Below are positions 1-6,551 of a DNA stretch of 11,578 bases, one piece after another. Numbering within the stretch: position 1 is the stretch's first letter; each line of letters starts with the position of its first letter. A model generated the notes under the pieces. The model was not told the DNA's origin and did no database searches. It saw only the letters and a program-made list of their open reading frames with translations. Made by a program: the position numbers and the translations under genes. The DNA is taken from NCBI GenBank assembly GCA_023665325.1, contig JAMPED010000043.1, positions 1 to 11,578 on the forward strand. Direction: 5' to 3'. This stretch comes from Acetobacter sp. Its GTDB lineage: Bacteria > Pseudomonadota > Alphaproteobacteria > RF32 > CAG-239.

Positions 1-42
1 GCGACCCGAACGCAGCGTTCTACCAGGCTGAACTACGTTCCG
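1..42 (-). tRNA. tRNA-Pro (anticodon CGG), 5' half, cut by window edge
   Basis: Read on the minus strand from 42, the sequence gives a 7-nt acceptor strand CGGAACG, then TA, then a D-arm with GTTC/GAAC stem around AGCCTGGTA, a single G, and the anticodon stem CTGCG. The loop TTCGGGT places CGG at positions 34-36, which decodes CCG proline codons. A leading C is usual for bacterial tRNA-Pro. The anticodon stem begins to close (CGC) just at the window edge. The T-arm and 3' acceptor strand lie outside, so folding of the whole molecule cannot be checked. Confidence 0.88.
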
Positions 43-58
43 ATGTTCAACGAAGTTA

Positions 59-87
59 TTTCTACACAAAAAAAAATAAGATTACAA
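59..87 (-). promoter_or_regulatory. candidate promoter of the tRNA-Pro gene
   Basis: On the minus strand, TTGTAA (87-82) and TAGAAA (64-59) are separated by 17 nt. The -10 lies 16 nt before the tRNA 5' end, leaving room for a short processed leader. The spacer contains a run of nine T. The region is very AT-rich, so hexamers can arise by chance. Spacing and position are the main support. Confidence 0.35.
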
Positions 88-116
88 GCTTTTTTTTCAT
101 ATTTTGATAAAAAAAA

Positions 117-145
117 TTGACGATATTTTCTTATTATGTTATGTT
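117..145 (+). promoter_or_regulatory. candidate promoter of nfo
   Basis: TTGACG (117-122) and TATGTT (140-145) are separated by 17 nt. A start about 7 nt downstream would give a roughly 20-nt leader carrying the AAAGGAG ribosome binding site at 161-167. The -35 is a 5/6 match to the sigma-70 consensus. Confidence 0.5.
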
Positions 146-172
146 TTTTCTCTAACCTATAAAGGAGTGTTT

Positions 173-1015
173 ATGTTGTATTTAGGATGTCATTTATCAA
201 GTTCTTCTGGTTTTGAAGCAATGGGAAAAACAGCATTAAAGCTGAATGCAAATACGTTTCAATTCTTTTTACGTAATCCACGTGGGGGAGCTGCAAAAGA
301 CATTCGACCGGATGATGTACAAGCTTTTCTCAAACTGGCTAAAGAGTATTATTTTGGTAAAATTTTAGCACACGCACCATATACCCTTAACCCTTGCTCT
401 AAAGATGCACATACACGTGAATTTGCTCGTCAGGTTTTTGCTGATGATTTGAAAAGAATGGAGCACATCCCCAATAATTTATATAACTTTCATCCTGGCT
501 CTCACGTTGGGCAAGGAATTGATATTGCCATTCCTCAAATCGTTGAAATCCTTAATGATGTAATGGGAGAGGCAAAAAATACGACTGTTCTATTAGAAAC
601 AATGTCGGGTAAAGGTAGTGAGGTTGGTTCGACTTTTGAAGAACTTGCTGAGATTATTGCACGTACACATATTAACTCTGTTAATAAACTTGGCATTTGC
701 TTGGATACCTGTCACGTTTATTCTGCAGGATATGATATTATAAACAAATTAGATGATGTTTTGGAACACTTTGATCGTGTTATCGGGTTAAATCGATTGC
801 ACGCTATTCATCTTAATGATAGTATGACTGAATTTAATTCTCATAAAGATCGACACGAAAAAATCGGCTTAGGCAGTTTAGGCAAAGAGGGAATTATTCG
901 TTTTATCAATCACCCTGCTCTCAGAAACATTCCAATAAATTTGGAAACGCCGAATGAACTGGACGGATATGCCGAGGAAATCGACCTTTTACGGAAAAAT
1001 TATTTGGATATTTAG
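173..1015 (+). CDS. nfo: Endonuclease IV (AP endonuclease)
   Basis: A 280-aa protein of the AP endonuclease 2 / Nfo family (E. coli Nfo is 285 aa). It cleaves the DNA backbone 5' of abasic sites and some oxidised bases in base excision repair, using a trinuclear zinc centre in a TIM barrel. All nine expected metal ligands are visible: H67 (AHAPY), H107 (FHPGSH), E142 (LLET), D178 and H181 (CLDTCH), H213 (IHLND), D226 and H228 (HKDRHE) and E258 (NLETP). The start at 173 is chosen because AAAGGAG lies 5 nt upstream and the Nfo fold begins at once ([10 protein letters not shown]). An in-frame upstream ATG at 104 would overlap the promoter and add 23 residues not found in the family. It is monocistronic and converges with the exporter gene, with overlapping stop codons. 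The identification is secure. Confidence 0.96.
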   Translation: MLYLGCHLSSSSGFEAMGKTALKLNANTFQFFLRNPRGGAAKDIRPDDVQAFLKLAKEYYFGKILAHAPYTLNPCSKDAHTREFARQVFADDLKRMEHIPNNLYNFHPGSHVGQGIDIAIPQIVEILNDVMGEAKNTTVLLETMSGKGSEVGSTFEELAEIIARTHINSVNKLGICLDTCHVYSAGYDIINKLDDVLEHFDRVIGLNRLHAIHLNDSMTEFNSHKDRHEKIGLGSLGKEGIIRFINHPALRNIPINLETPNELDGYAEEIDLLRKNYLDI

Positions 1016-1878
1016 AAAAGAATTTCGGTAACTAAACCAAAGAAAACACCTAAAGCAAATAATAAACCTAAAATACGGATATTTTCTTTTTCGTTGGCAT
1101 TAACGCGATATAAAACTAAGTAACCTAAGCCTGCATTTGCCAAAGTTCCAGCCATCATTGTTCCTATTGAGATGGCATTATCTAGATATAACTGTGTGAG
1201 TAAGACAGATGGATAACAACTTGGAATCAATCCAACTGCTGCAGCGATAAATTTACTTAATATCGGCATATCCACTAGGGCTGTTTGTATGGTTTCTCGT
1301 CCACCAAAGACAAAAGCTGTGTTTACAACCAACGAAAAGAAAAAGATAAACAAGCTGATTTTTTCAGTATGCTTAAAAGCTGAACGCCAAATATTTTCTT
1401 TATTCTCACACTTACATTTTTCCCGCTGGCAAAAAGTACTGATGTCTGGAGTATTTTTATGTTTGATTATTTTTTCAGGTAGCAGTGCGTCTATTGCTAC
1501 ACCGGAAATAATAGCATAAACAACTTTGAGACATAAAATTTGGAAAATCACTCTCATTCCAACACCTCCTGAAATCAAAATTGGCAGCATTTCATCGGAA
1601 GTGGAGAGGAAAACAGCTAGTAATGTCCCTAAAGTAATGAGCCCAGTTGCATATAAATTTGCCGCGGCGACAGAAAAACCACATTGAGGTATTAGTCCCA
1701 AAAAACCACCAACAACTGCACCATATTGCCCTGCTCTACGGATATAGATAGAGCTACGGCGTGACATTTTGTGTTCCAGATATTCCATTAGTAAATAAGT
1801 TAAGTATAGATATGGAAACAATGATAATGTTTCATAAAGTGAATCTACTAAAATATCCATTCCAACTTTAATATACAT
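1012..1878 (-). CDS. Putative manganese/heavy-metal exporter, ArsP_2-type membrane protein
   Basis: A 288-aa polytopic inner-membrane protein resembling the ArsP_2 (DUF2899) family, described as putative ten-helix heavy-metal or manganese exporters. Hydrophobic segments fill about 17-33, 52-128 and 173-288. Two halves share a motif, GLIPQCGFS at 61-69 and GLIPSCYPS at 216-224. Each is followed by a similar LY..G-IT/SLGT-type stretch, so the protein looks like an internal duplication, as expected of this fold. The polar linker between the halves (about 135-172) holds C150, C155 and C157 and several His residues, which could bind metal. The start follows AGAGG by 5 nt. It is last in a minus-strand series after the metallophosphoesterase and the 145-aa gene, but has its own promoter-like sequence. 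The substrate is inferred from family annotation only; no yybP-ykoY riboswitch is visible upstream. Confidence 0.75.
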   Translation of the reverse strand: MYIKVGMDILVDSLYETLSLFPYLYLTYLLMEYLEHKMSRRSSIYIRRAGQYGAVVGGFLGLIPQCGFSVAAANLYATGLITLGTLLAVFLSTSDEMLPILISGGVGMRVIFQILCLKVVYAIISGVAIDALLPEKIIKHKNTPDISTFCQREKCKCENKENIWRSAFKHTEKISLFIFFFSLVVNTAFVFGGRETIQTALVDMPILSKFIAAAVGLIPSCYPSVLLTQLYLDNAISIGTMMAGTLANAGLGYLVLYRVNANEKENIRILGLLFALGVFFGLVTEILF

Positions 1879-1900
1879 CCCAACCTCTACTAAACTAAAA

Positions 1901-1940
1901 CTGTTGCCTATATAGCAAATAATATCCGCTTTTGCAACAG
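1901..1940 (-). promoter_or_regulatory. Promoter of the exporter gene enclosed by an inverted repeat (possible metal-responsive operator)
   Basis: On the minus strand, TTGCAA (1937-1932) and TATATA (1914-1909) are spaced by 17 nt, a good sigma-70-like promoter 31 nt before the exporter start codon. A perfect 7-bp inverted repeat brackets it: CTGTTGC (1940-1934) overlaps the -35 and GCAACAG (1907-1901) lies just after the -10. The arm centres are 33 bp apart, about three helical turns. Inside are further TTGC (1918-1915) and GCAA (1907-1904) elements. This layout suits a repressor site. In RNA the arms could instead form a weak hairpin ending the upstream gene. Which regulator binds is unknown. 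Confidence 0.45.
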
Positions 1941-1946
1941 ATTTTT

Positions 1947-2384
1947 TTAATATCTCTGTGGTTGAAATTTTTTAGCAAATACAAATTTATCTATACCATT
2001 TATATGGGTTATATGCTCATTTTGCAAAATTTCTGCTAATTCAGTAGTACAGAAAGTACTACGCTCATCAGCTGCGTCTACAAAAGCGTTTATATTGCCT
2101 GCTGCTGCAGCGATGTAGCGAGTTGAAGCTATACGCCACACGCGCGTCACCTCGGCACCTACTTCATTAACCTTACCATCTAGTCCTAATGCTGTTAAAG
2201 CTTTACCACAAGGTGTATCATCTAGCATTTTTGCTTCAGCTACAGAATGAACATAATCTAATGCTTTTTCTTTATTTTCATTTGTTGGCATATAGCTGAC
2301 ACTATATACGACTGCCTGATTAGGAATTGTCGAAACATCATATGTTTCAGCTATTTCCAGCGCTTTATTTAGTAACTGTTGCAT
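1947..2384 (-). CDS. Unrecognised 145-aa cytoplasmic protein
   Basis: I do not recognise this family. The protein is soluble, with no signal peptide or membrane helix. It appears to have an alpha-helical N-terminus (1-15), an Ala-rich helix around 90-106 (RYIAAAAGNINAFVDAADER) and two cysteines, C59 and C112, plus H124 and H127 in the motif EHITHINGID. The start codon lies inside the end of the metallophosphoesterase gene, a 20-nt overlap in another frame, which argues for co-transcription and probably translational coupling. The only ribosome binding site is a weak AAAAAG. Codon use is like that of its neighbours. It sits between a metallophosphoesterase and a metal exporter, so a link to metal or phosphoester metabolism is possible, but the sequence itself does not show one. 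Confidence 0.75.
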   Translation of the reverse strand: MQQLLNKALEIAETYDVSTIPNQAVVYSVSYMPTNENKEKALDYVHSVAEAKMLDDTPCGKALTALGLDGKVNEVGAEVTRVWRIASTRYIAAAAGNINAFVDAADERSTFCTTELAEILQNEHITHINGIDKFVFAKKFQPQRY

Positions 2385-3513
2385 CTTTTTGTGGTGCTAA
2401 GTTAAATACAGTAATTTCTGATGGCGCAAACACGCGCATTGGGGGACCCCAATATCTGGTACCGCGAGAAATATATAAATTTAAGCCATTACGATTATAA
2501 AATCCAGCTAACATTCCATCATTTGCTTGCTCTACAAAATAATGAAATGGATATATTTGACCGCCGTGTGTATGCCCTGAGAGTATCATATCAATTTTCT
2601 TAGCATTCATATCTTCTAAGATTTTTGGGGTATGTGATAATAAAATAACGTAATCATCTTCACTTGCATTATGCAAAGCATTTTCTATTTTTACAGGCAT
2701 ATTATATCCTTTTGCAGCGTTAATATCTGGGATACCTGCGATATATACTCCTGTATTGCCCAATTTTTCTCCAAAATTATTTAAAAACTTTAGCCCCATT
2801 GATGCAAACTTCATTCCCCAAGGTTGTGCCCCAACATAAAACTCGTGATTTCCCAACGTGATATAAACACCATATTTTGCCTTTAATTCTTTTAATTCTT
2901 CCATCTGCTTATATAAATTTTTCGGGGTATTATCAATAATATCTCCAACTAAAACTATCGCATCAGGGGTAAGCGCATTTACACGTTCTACAATACTTTT
3001 TATCTTTTCAGCTGAGACATCAACATCAATATGTAAATCTGACAGCATTACAACTTTTGTTGGCTCTTTTACTTTTGCAGATGTAATCTCAAACGTTTTG
3101 ATGGCAGCATTTTTTTCTGCTTCATAAACACCATATATGCACACTGCTACGCATACAACAATGGTCGCAATGTTGATTTTCTTGAGGAGTAACGGATTTT
3201 TCATATTATCCATCGGCGCACGACGAATTAAATCAATCAGCATCCACAAAGTATCCCGCAAGAAAGTGATAACAAACAAGAAAAAAACAAAACCAAAGAG
3301 GCAATATCCGACCTTCGTTAATATGATTAAGCTTCCACTCGGATCATTTTGACGCAGAGCAAAACTGATAAATGGTGCACACCATCCTAAAACCAAAAAC
3401 AAGAAAAAACCGATTTTAGCAGTTATACTATACTCTCCATATCCCATATAAGTTTTATAGGTGATGGCAATAACTGAAATGGCAACGATAATAAAAGCTA
3501 AAATGGCAGGCAT
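2365..3513 (-). CDS. Membrane-anchored calcineurin-like metallophosphoesterase (YkuE/YaeI type)
   Basis: A 382-aa protein. The first 130 residues carry four hydrophobic segments (about 3-20, 34-51, 66-86 and 113-130), followed by a calcineurin-like phosphoesterase domain. The dinuclear metal-site motifs are complete: D159-x-H161 (SDLHID), GDIID at 190-194, GNHE at 221-224, H294 (SHTP) and GHTHGG at 313-318. Members hydrolyse phosphomono- or diesters with Mn, Fe or Zn. The YkuE/YaeI branch is linked to lipid or envelope substrates, but the substrate cannot be told from this sequence. AAAGGAG precedes the start by 8 nt. It begins 29 nt after the DUF4167 gene and overlaps the next gene by 20 nt. 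If the fourth hydrophobic segment spans the membrane, the number of segments would put the catalytic domain on the same side as the N-terminus. Confidence 0.9.
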   Translation of the reverse strand: MPAILAFIIVAISVIAITYKTYMGYGEYSITAKIGFFLFLVLGWCAPFISFALRQNDPSGSLIILTKVGYCLFGFVFFLFVITFLRDTLWMLIDLIRRAPMDNMKNPLLLKKINIATIVVCVAVCIYGVYEAEKNAAIKTFEITSAKVKEPTKVVMLSDLHIDVDVSAEKIKSIVERVNALTPDAIVLVGDIIDNTPKNLYKQMEELKELKAKYGVYITLGNHEFYVGAQPWGMKFASMGLKFLNNFGEKLGNTGVYIAGIPDINAAKGYNMPVKIENALHNASEDDYVILLSHTPKILEDMNAKKIDMILSGHTHGGQIYPFHYFVEQANDGMLAGFYNRNGLNLYISRGTRYWGPPMRVFAPSEITVFNLAPQKDATVTK

Positions 3514-3542
3514 TTTCTTTCTCCTTTTAGGTATCTGTAGAA

Positions 3543-4091
3543 TTATGCTTCAGCAGCTTTAGGGGCTACTGTTTTTGTTTCTGCTGTTTTTCGTACTGCG
3601 GTTGTGCGGCGGCGAACAACTTTTTTCGGTTTGCTTTCATCTGCTTGCTCAGCAGGTTTTTCAGGTTCGCTGATTTCAACAACTGTAAATGTTTTTGCTG
3701 TTTCTGTGGCTGGTAAAGTTTCTACATATCCATTTGCAGCAGGTGTTACTTCTGTTGGTTCTGTTTTTTCTTCAGTCGCTTGGGATGTTGTTTCAGCTGT
3801 TTTTTCCTCTGGTTTATTTTGGTTTTGATTTTCAGAGCGAGCATTGCGACGCTCGTTAATATCTGTTACAATTTTTCGATAATGCTCGGCATACTGACGA
3901 TATACTTCCATCTCTACATAATTACCACATCCTTGAGCTTCTTTCGCCAAATCGTTATATCGGCGAATTAAATCCAATGCTGTACCGCTAATTTTTCCGG
4001 CGATACTTACACTATCAAATTTATAATTTAGGGTATAACCGTTATTATTATTGTTATTCCCATTACGAAATCTATTATTTTGTTTTTTCAT
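3543..4091 (-). CDS. DUF4167 domain protein with low-complexity tail
   Basis: A 182-aa protein. An Asn-rich N-terminus (six consecutive Asn at 12-17) precedes a short conserved region at about 22-80 that looks like DUF4167. It contains ISGTALDLIRRYNDLAKEA, then a Glu/Tyr-rich helix with YRQYAEHYRKIV. The remaining 100 residues are a disordered Glu/Thr/Ala/Lys/Pro tail ending in a basic stretch (KKVVRRRTTAVRK). DUF4167 proteins are typical of Alphaproteobacteria, commonly next to prmC, and their function is unknown. The basic Asn-rich and Arg-rich parts suggest nucleic-acid or ribosome contact, which is inference only. The start follows TAGGA by 4 nt. prmC is upstream with a 131-nt gap. The usual downstream neighbour, clpB, is replaced here by the metallophosphoesterase. 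Confidence 0.85.
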   Translation of the reverse strand: MKKQNNRFRNGNNNNNNGYTLNYKFDSVSIAGKISGTALDLIRRYNDLAKEAQGCGNYVEMEVYRQYAEHYRKIVTDINERRNARSENQNQNKPEEKTAETTSQATEEKTEPTEVTPAANGYVETLPATETAKTFTVVEISEPEKPAEQADESKPKKVVRRRTTAVRKTAETKTVAPKAAEA

Positions 4092-4109
4092 ATATTCCTA
4101 CACTCGCAA

Positions 4110-4125
4110 CAGAGCATTTGCCCTG
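4110..4125 (-). promoter_or_regulatory. Leader hairpin just upstream of the DUF4167 gene
   Basis: On the minus strand, CAGGGC-AAAT-GCTCTG forms a compact 6-bp stem (one G-U pair) with a four-base loop. It ends 18 nt before the start codon, immediately upstream of the ribosome binding site TAGGA. There is no T-run, so it is not an intrinsic terminator. It may stabilise the 5' end or modulate translation. Confidence 0.3.
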
Positions 4126-4140
4126 CCAACTATTTACATT

Positions 4141-4179
4141 AAAAAAGGAAATCAAAATGTGCTCTCTTCATCTGCACAT
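4141..4179 (-). terminator. Weak terminator-like hairpin after prmC
   Basis: In the 131-nt gap after prmC, minus-strand ATGTGC (4179-4174) pairs with GCACAT (4162-4157) across an 11-nt loop. It is followed by an interrupted T-rich run ending in TTTTTT at 4146-4141. The long loop and broken T-tract make it a weak candidate. It may attenuate rather than end transcription into the DUF4167 gene. Confidence 0.3.
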
Positions 4180-4222
4180 CAAATACAGCTGGATAATAAC
4201 GTCTAAAATTTATTTTTGCAAC

Positions 4223-5032
4223 TTATTTTTTTAATATCACACATCTGTTGATACCTGCTAAATCTGGAACGATTTTAAAGGGTGTCAACCCTTGTTTTGC
4301 AAAGATATTTTCAACATCTTGAGCCTGATTATATCCAACCTCTAATAAAATATAACCATTTTGCTTTAGAATTAAAGGAGCGATAGCTGCAATCTCTCGA
4401 TAACAATCTAGACCATCCTTTCCTCCATCCAGTGCCTGTATCGGATCATATTTTTTAACTTCGATTTCTAGAGTCTCAATTTCTGCTGTCGGGATATAGG
4501 GAGGATTAGAAACAATCAATTCAAACTGTTGATTGATAAAATTTCTTTCTGTCCAATTTTTATTGATAAATTTTGCTTTGAACGTAAGATTTAAATTATC
4601 TGCATTCTGTTGAGCAACTTGCAAAGCTTTTACAGAGGTGTCTACCCCTATTCCAGAACACTGAGGTCTTTCACCCAATAATGAAAGTAAGATACACCCC
4701 GAACCTGTGCCTAAATCAAGTATTTGCCAATTTGCCTCTTGTGGGATTAAGCTTAGGGCACTTTCTACTAATATTTCCGTGTCTGGTCGTGGCGATAAAA
4801 CATCAGAATTAACCTTAAAAACTGATTTATAAAATTCTCTTTTACCGACTATTTTATCTAAAGGTTCATTTTGTAGACGACGCTGCAACATTTGCTGAGC
4901 TATCTTGATTTCATTTTCGGTAAACTTTGGATAGTTTGGGGTGGCGTGTTTCAAAATAATATCCGCCTCTAGCCGTGGTGATGGTATTTTAGCAGCAATT
5001 AGTGCAGCTATTACTTCTTCTCTTAAGCTCAT
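4223..5032 (-). CDS. prmC: Peptide chain release factor N5-glutamine methyltransferase
   Basis: A 269-aa PrmC (HemK). It methylates the GGQ glutamine of release factors RF1 and RF2 with S-adenosylmethionine, which speeds translation termination. Visible features are a helical N-terminal substrate domain (1-75), the family motifs GKREFY at 63-68 and PRPDTE at 81-86, SAM motif I DLGTGSG at 106-112, and the catalytic NPPYIP at 176-181 that holds the glutamine amide. Length fits the family (about 280 aa). The start at 5032 is chosen because MSLREEVIAALIAA matches the family N-terminus. The frame stays open 78 nt further upstream, but that lies inside rpoH. Stop and start form TAAAATG with rpoH, leaving one base between genes and implying coupled translation. 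prfA, the usual upstream partner, is absent from the window. Confidence 0.94.
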   Translation of the reverse strand: MSLREEVIAALIAAKIPSPRLEADIILKHATPNYPKFTENEIKIAQQMLQRRLQNEPLDKIVGKREFYKSVFKVNSDVLSPRPDTEILVESALSLIPQEANWQILDLGTGSGCILLSLLGERPQCSGIGVDTSVKALQVAQQNADNLNLTFKAKFINKNWTERNFINQQFELIVSNPPYIPTAEIETLEIEVKKYDPIQALDGGKDGLDCYREIAAIAPLILKQNGYILLEVGYNQAQDVENIFAKQGLTPFKIVPDLAGINRCVILKK

Positions 5033-5033
5033 T

Positions 5034-5930
5034 TTAAGCTGCCATTGCCTTTTTAACTTCTTCTGAAAGCTTTGTAAAAGCTTTTTTCTCGATTTGCCGA
5101 ACACGCTCACGGCTGATGTTTAAGTATATACCGACATCCTCTAGTGTACTGGGATTTTCTGTTAGCATTCTGTTTTTAATGATATACTGCTCACGAGAAT
5201 CCAATTTTTGCAAACAATTAGCTAATATTTTCGCTTTGTAACGACTTTCTTCACGAGCCGCAAACTTTGCTTCAATATTCTCACGGCTATCAACAACCAT
5301 ATCTATTTTTTCACTGCCATCATCATCGTCACCAACAGTGACATTTAAAGAACTATCTCCTACTAAGCGGCGATTCATTTCAGTTACATCGCGTTCATCT
5401 ACCATCAATTCGCCAGCAATTTGTTTAACAACTTTCGGCTCAAGCTCTTTATTTTCATACAATCCAAGGCGAGCTTTAATACGACTTAGATTATAAAATA
5501 ATTTTTTCTGTGCTGCAACTGTTCCAATCTTTACCAAAGACCACGAGCGCAAAATATAATCATTTATTGCAGCCTTAATCCACCACATTGCATACGTTGC
5601 TAGACGAACTTTTTTATCCATATCAAACTTTTTAACAGCTTGCATCAATCCAATATTTGCCTCTGAGATGACATCTGCCATTGGCAAACCGTAGCGGCGG
5701 TATGTAAGTGCAATTTTTGCAGCCAAACGTAAGTGAGATGTTATCAGCTTTTGAGCAGAAACTAAATCCCCTTTCGTTTGAAATTCATATATCAACTGCT
5801 TTTCTTCTTCTTCAGTTAAAACTGGAAAACGCTTAATTTGCTCCATATATGAGTATAAGCCGTTTTCCTCAATTACCATTGGCAATTGAGGTTTTGATTT
5901 AACAACGACTAAATTTTTATTTTCACTCAT
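5034..5930 (-). CDS. rpoH: RNA polymerase heat-shock sigma factor RpoH (sigma-32)
   Basis: A 298-aa sigma-70 family protein of the RpoH group, directing RNA polymerase to heat-shock promoters. Region 1.2 lies at about 25-45. Region 2 spans 55-137, with the nearly invariant RLATYAMWWIKAAI (109-122) and YILRSWSLVKIG (125-136). The diagnostic RpoH box QKKLFYNLS is at 141-149, and the region 4.2 helix-turn-helix runs from LEDVGIYLNISRERVRQIEK (263-282). An acidic insert DDDDGSEK lies at 201-208. The ATG at 5930 is preferred: it has TAGGA 6 nt upstream, and the family N-terminus is short. A TTG 15 nt upstream is in frame but lies within the ribosome-binding-site hairpin. It lies 55 nt after the secreted-protein gene and 1 nt before prmC. 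Confidence 0.95.
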   Translation of the reverse strand: MSENKNLVVVKSKPQLPMVIEENGLYSYMEQIKRFPVLTEEEEKQLIYEFQTKGDLVSAQKLITSHLRLAAKIALTYRRYGLPMADVISEANIGLMQAVKKFDMDKKVRLATYAMWWIKAAINDYILRSWSLVKIGTVAAQKKLFYNLSRIKARLGLYENKELEPKVVKQIAGELMVDERDVTEMNRRLVGDSSLNVTVGDDDDGSEKIDMVVDSRENIEAKFAAREESRYKAKILANCLQKLDSREQYIIKNRMLTENPSTLEDVGIYLNISRERVRQIEKKAFTKLSEEVKKAMAA

Positions 5931-5936
5931 ATTTTT

Positions 5937-5958
5937 TCCTACCAAAGATTATTTAGGA
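5937..5958 (-). promoter_or_regulatory. Hairpin sequestering the rpoH ribosome binding site (candidate RNA thermometer)
   Basis: On the minus strand, TCCTA (5958-5954) can pair perfectly with TAGGA (5941-5937), the presumed Shine-Dalgarno, across a 12-nt loop. The ATG follows 6 nt later. A five-pair stem could melt at moderate temperature. It would exist only in transcripts starting upstream of 5958, for example read-through from asnS. A start from the promoter at 5950-5978 would omit the 5' arm. Confidence 0.3.
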
Positions 5959-5978
5959 TAGATTTTTTAAAAAATCAA
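5950..5978 (-). promoter_or_regulatory. Candidate rpoH promoter
   Basis: On the minus strand, TTGATT (5978-5973) and TAAATA (5955-5950) are separated by 17 nt, 19 nt before the start codon. The spacer and -35 contain a perfect 16-nt palindrome, T6A6 flanked by GA/TC (5961-5976). The -35 reads CTTGAT in context, so recognition by RpoH itself is conceivable but not supported by a clear heat-shock -10. AT-richness limits confidence. Confidence 0.35.
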
Positions 5979-5985
5979 GCACCTT

Positions 5986-6540
5986 CTAATATTCAAAAAT
6001 ATTTTTTTGTGTTAGTGATGGCTTATCCAAATTTAGCAAATTTACTTCATAACCTTTTTCTGAAGGATAAATTAACAGATAAATATCATCATATAATTTA
6101 TTAGCGGCTTGCTTTTTACATAAACGAATATTTTCTGCCAAAACTTTATGATTCATCTGAAGTTCAATAATTTCATCTGAAACAGGACTGGTGGCGGCTG
6201 TCTTATAATTCGCAATATTTTCAGTACTAAAATTTCCCATATTTTTGAGCAAAAAATCACGGCGACGGCGAAATAAAACGCTTTTATTATCGCTTTTAGA
6301 AAAATATGCTGTGATATATTCTTTGGTTTTATTCATTAACCTTGCATCATCACACGTTGGCAAAGGGATGATTTCTTTTTCAATCTCATAAACAATCGGC
6401 GCAGGTGTTTCAGCTACTACTGAAGTATTTATGTTTTCGATAATTTCCGGCTTTGACTTCTGCTCTTGAGGTATGTGTTCTTCTGCTATAGTAGGAACAC
6501 TTATCAGCAAGCTAAGGAACAAAACCAAAAGAATTCTCAC
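5986..6540 (-). CDS. Small secreted protein of unknown function
   Basis: A 184-aa protein with a clear signal peptide: MRILLVLFLSLLISVPTIA, with signal peptidase I cleavage likely after A19. The mature N-terminus (20-60) is Glu/Pro-rich and probably disordered. It is followed by a predicted helical region starting PTCDDARLMNKTKEYI (61-76), a basic patch RRRR at 91-94, and a long helix around 121-150. There are only two cysteines in the mature part, C63 and C141, plausibly a periplasmic disulphide. I recognise no family. The start is a GTG, with AGGAG 8 nt upstream. That ribosome binding site overlaps the asnS stop codon (TAGGAG), so translation is likely coupled to asnS. It lies between asnS and rpoH, which suggests an envelope or stress role, but this is guesswork. 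Confidence 0.78.
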   Translation of the reverse strand: MRILLVLFLSLLISVPTIAEEHIPQEQKSKPEIIENINTSVVAETPAPIVYEIEKEIIPLPTCDDARLMNKTKEYITAYFSKSDNKSVLFRRRRDFLLKNMGNFSTENIANYKTAATSPVSDEIIELQMNHKVLAENIRLCKKQAANKLYDDIYLLIYPSEKGYEVNLLNLDKPSLTQKNIFEY

Positions 6541-6551
6541 AATATTTTCTC

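Noticed and set aside
61..117. Long A and T runs between the tRNA and nfo as a terminator or curved-DNA element
   Set aside because: No GC stem accompanies them; they are explained as AT-rich promoter DNA.
104..172. Upstream in-frame ATG extending nfo by 23 residues
   Set aside because: It overlaps the likely promoter, has no good ribosome binding site and the added residues are not part of the family; the ATG at 173 has AAAGGAG.
1289..1519. Plus-strand 76-codon frame opposite the exporter gene
   Set aside because: It is antisense to a well-supported membrane protein and lacks coding signs.
1879..1946. yybP-ykoY manganese riboswitch upstream of the exporter
   Set aside because: The gap is too short and lacks the conserved loops; a promoter with inverted repeat explains it better.
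4157..4234. Plus-strand 25-codon open frame preceded by AAAAGGAA
   Set aside because: It is antisense to the prmC end and gap, lacks a clear promoter and shows no recognisable peptide; the ribosome binding site is likely chance in AT-rich DNA.
5033..5110. Upstream extension of prmC by 26 residues
   Set aside because: The extension lies entirely inside rpoH in another frame and is unlike PrmC; the start at 5032 matches the family N-terminus.
5931..5945. TTG start for rpoH, five residues longer
   Set aside because: The ATG at 5930 has the better-spaced TAGGA; the TTG has no ribosome binding site.
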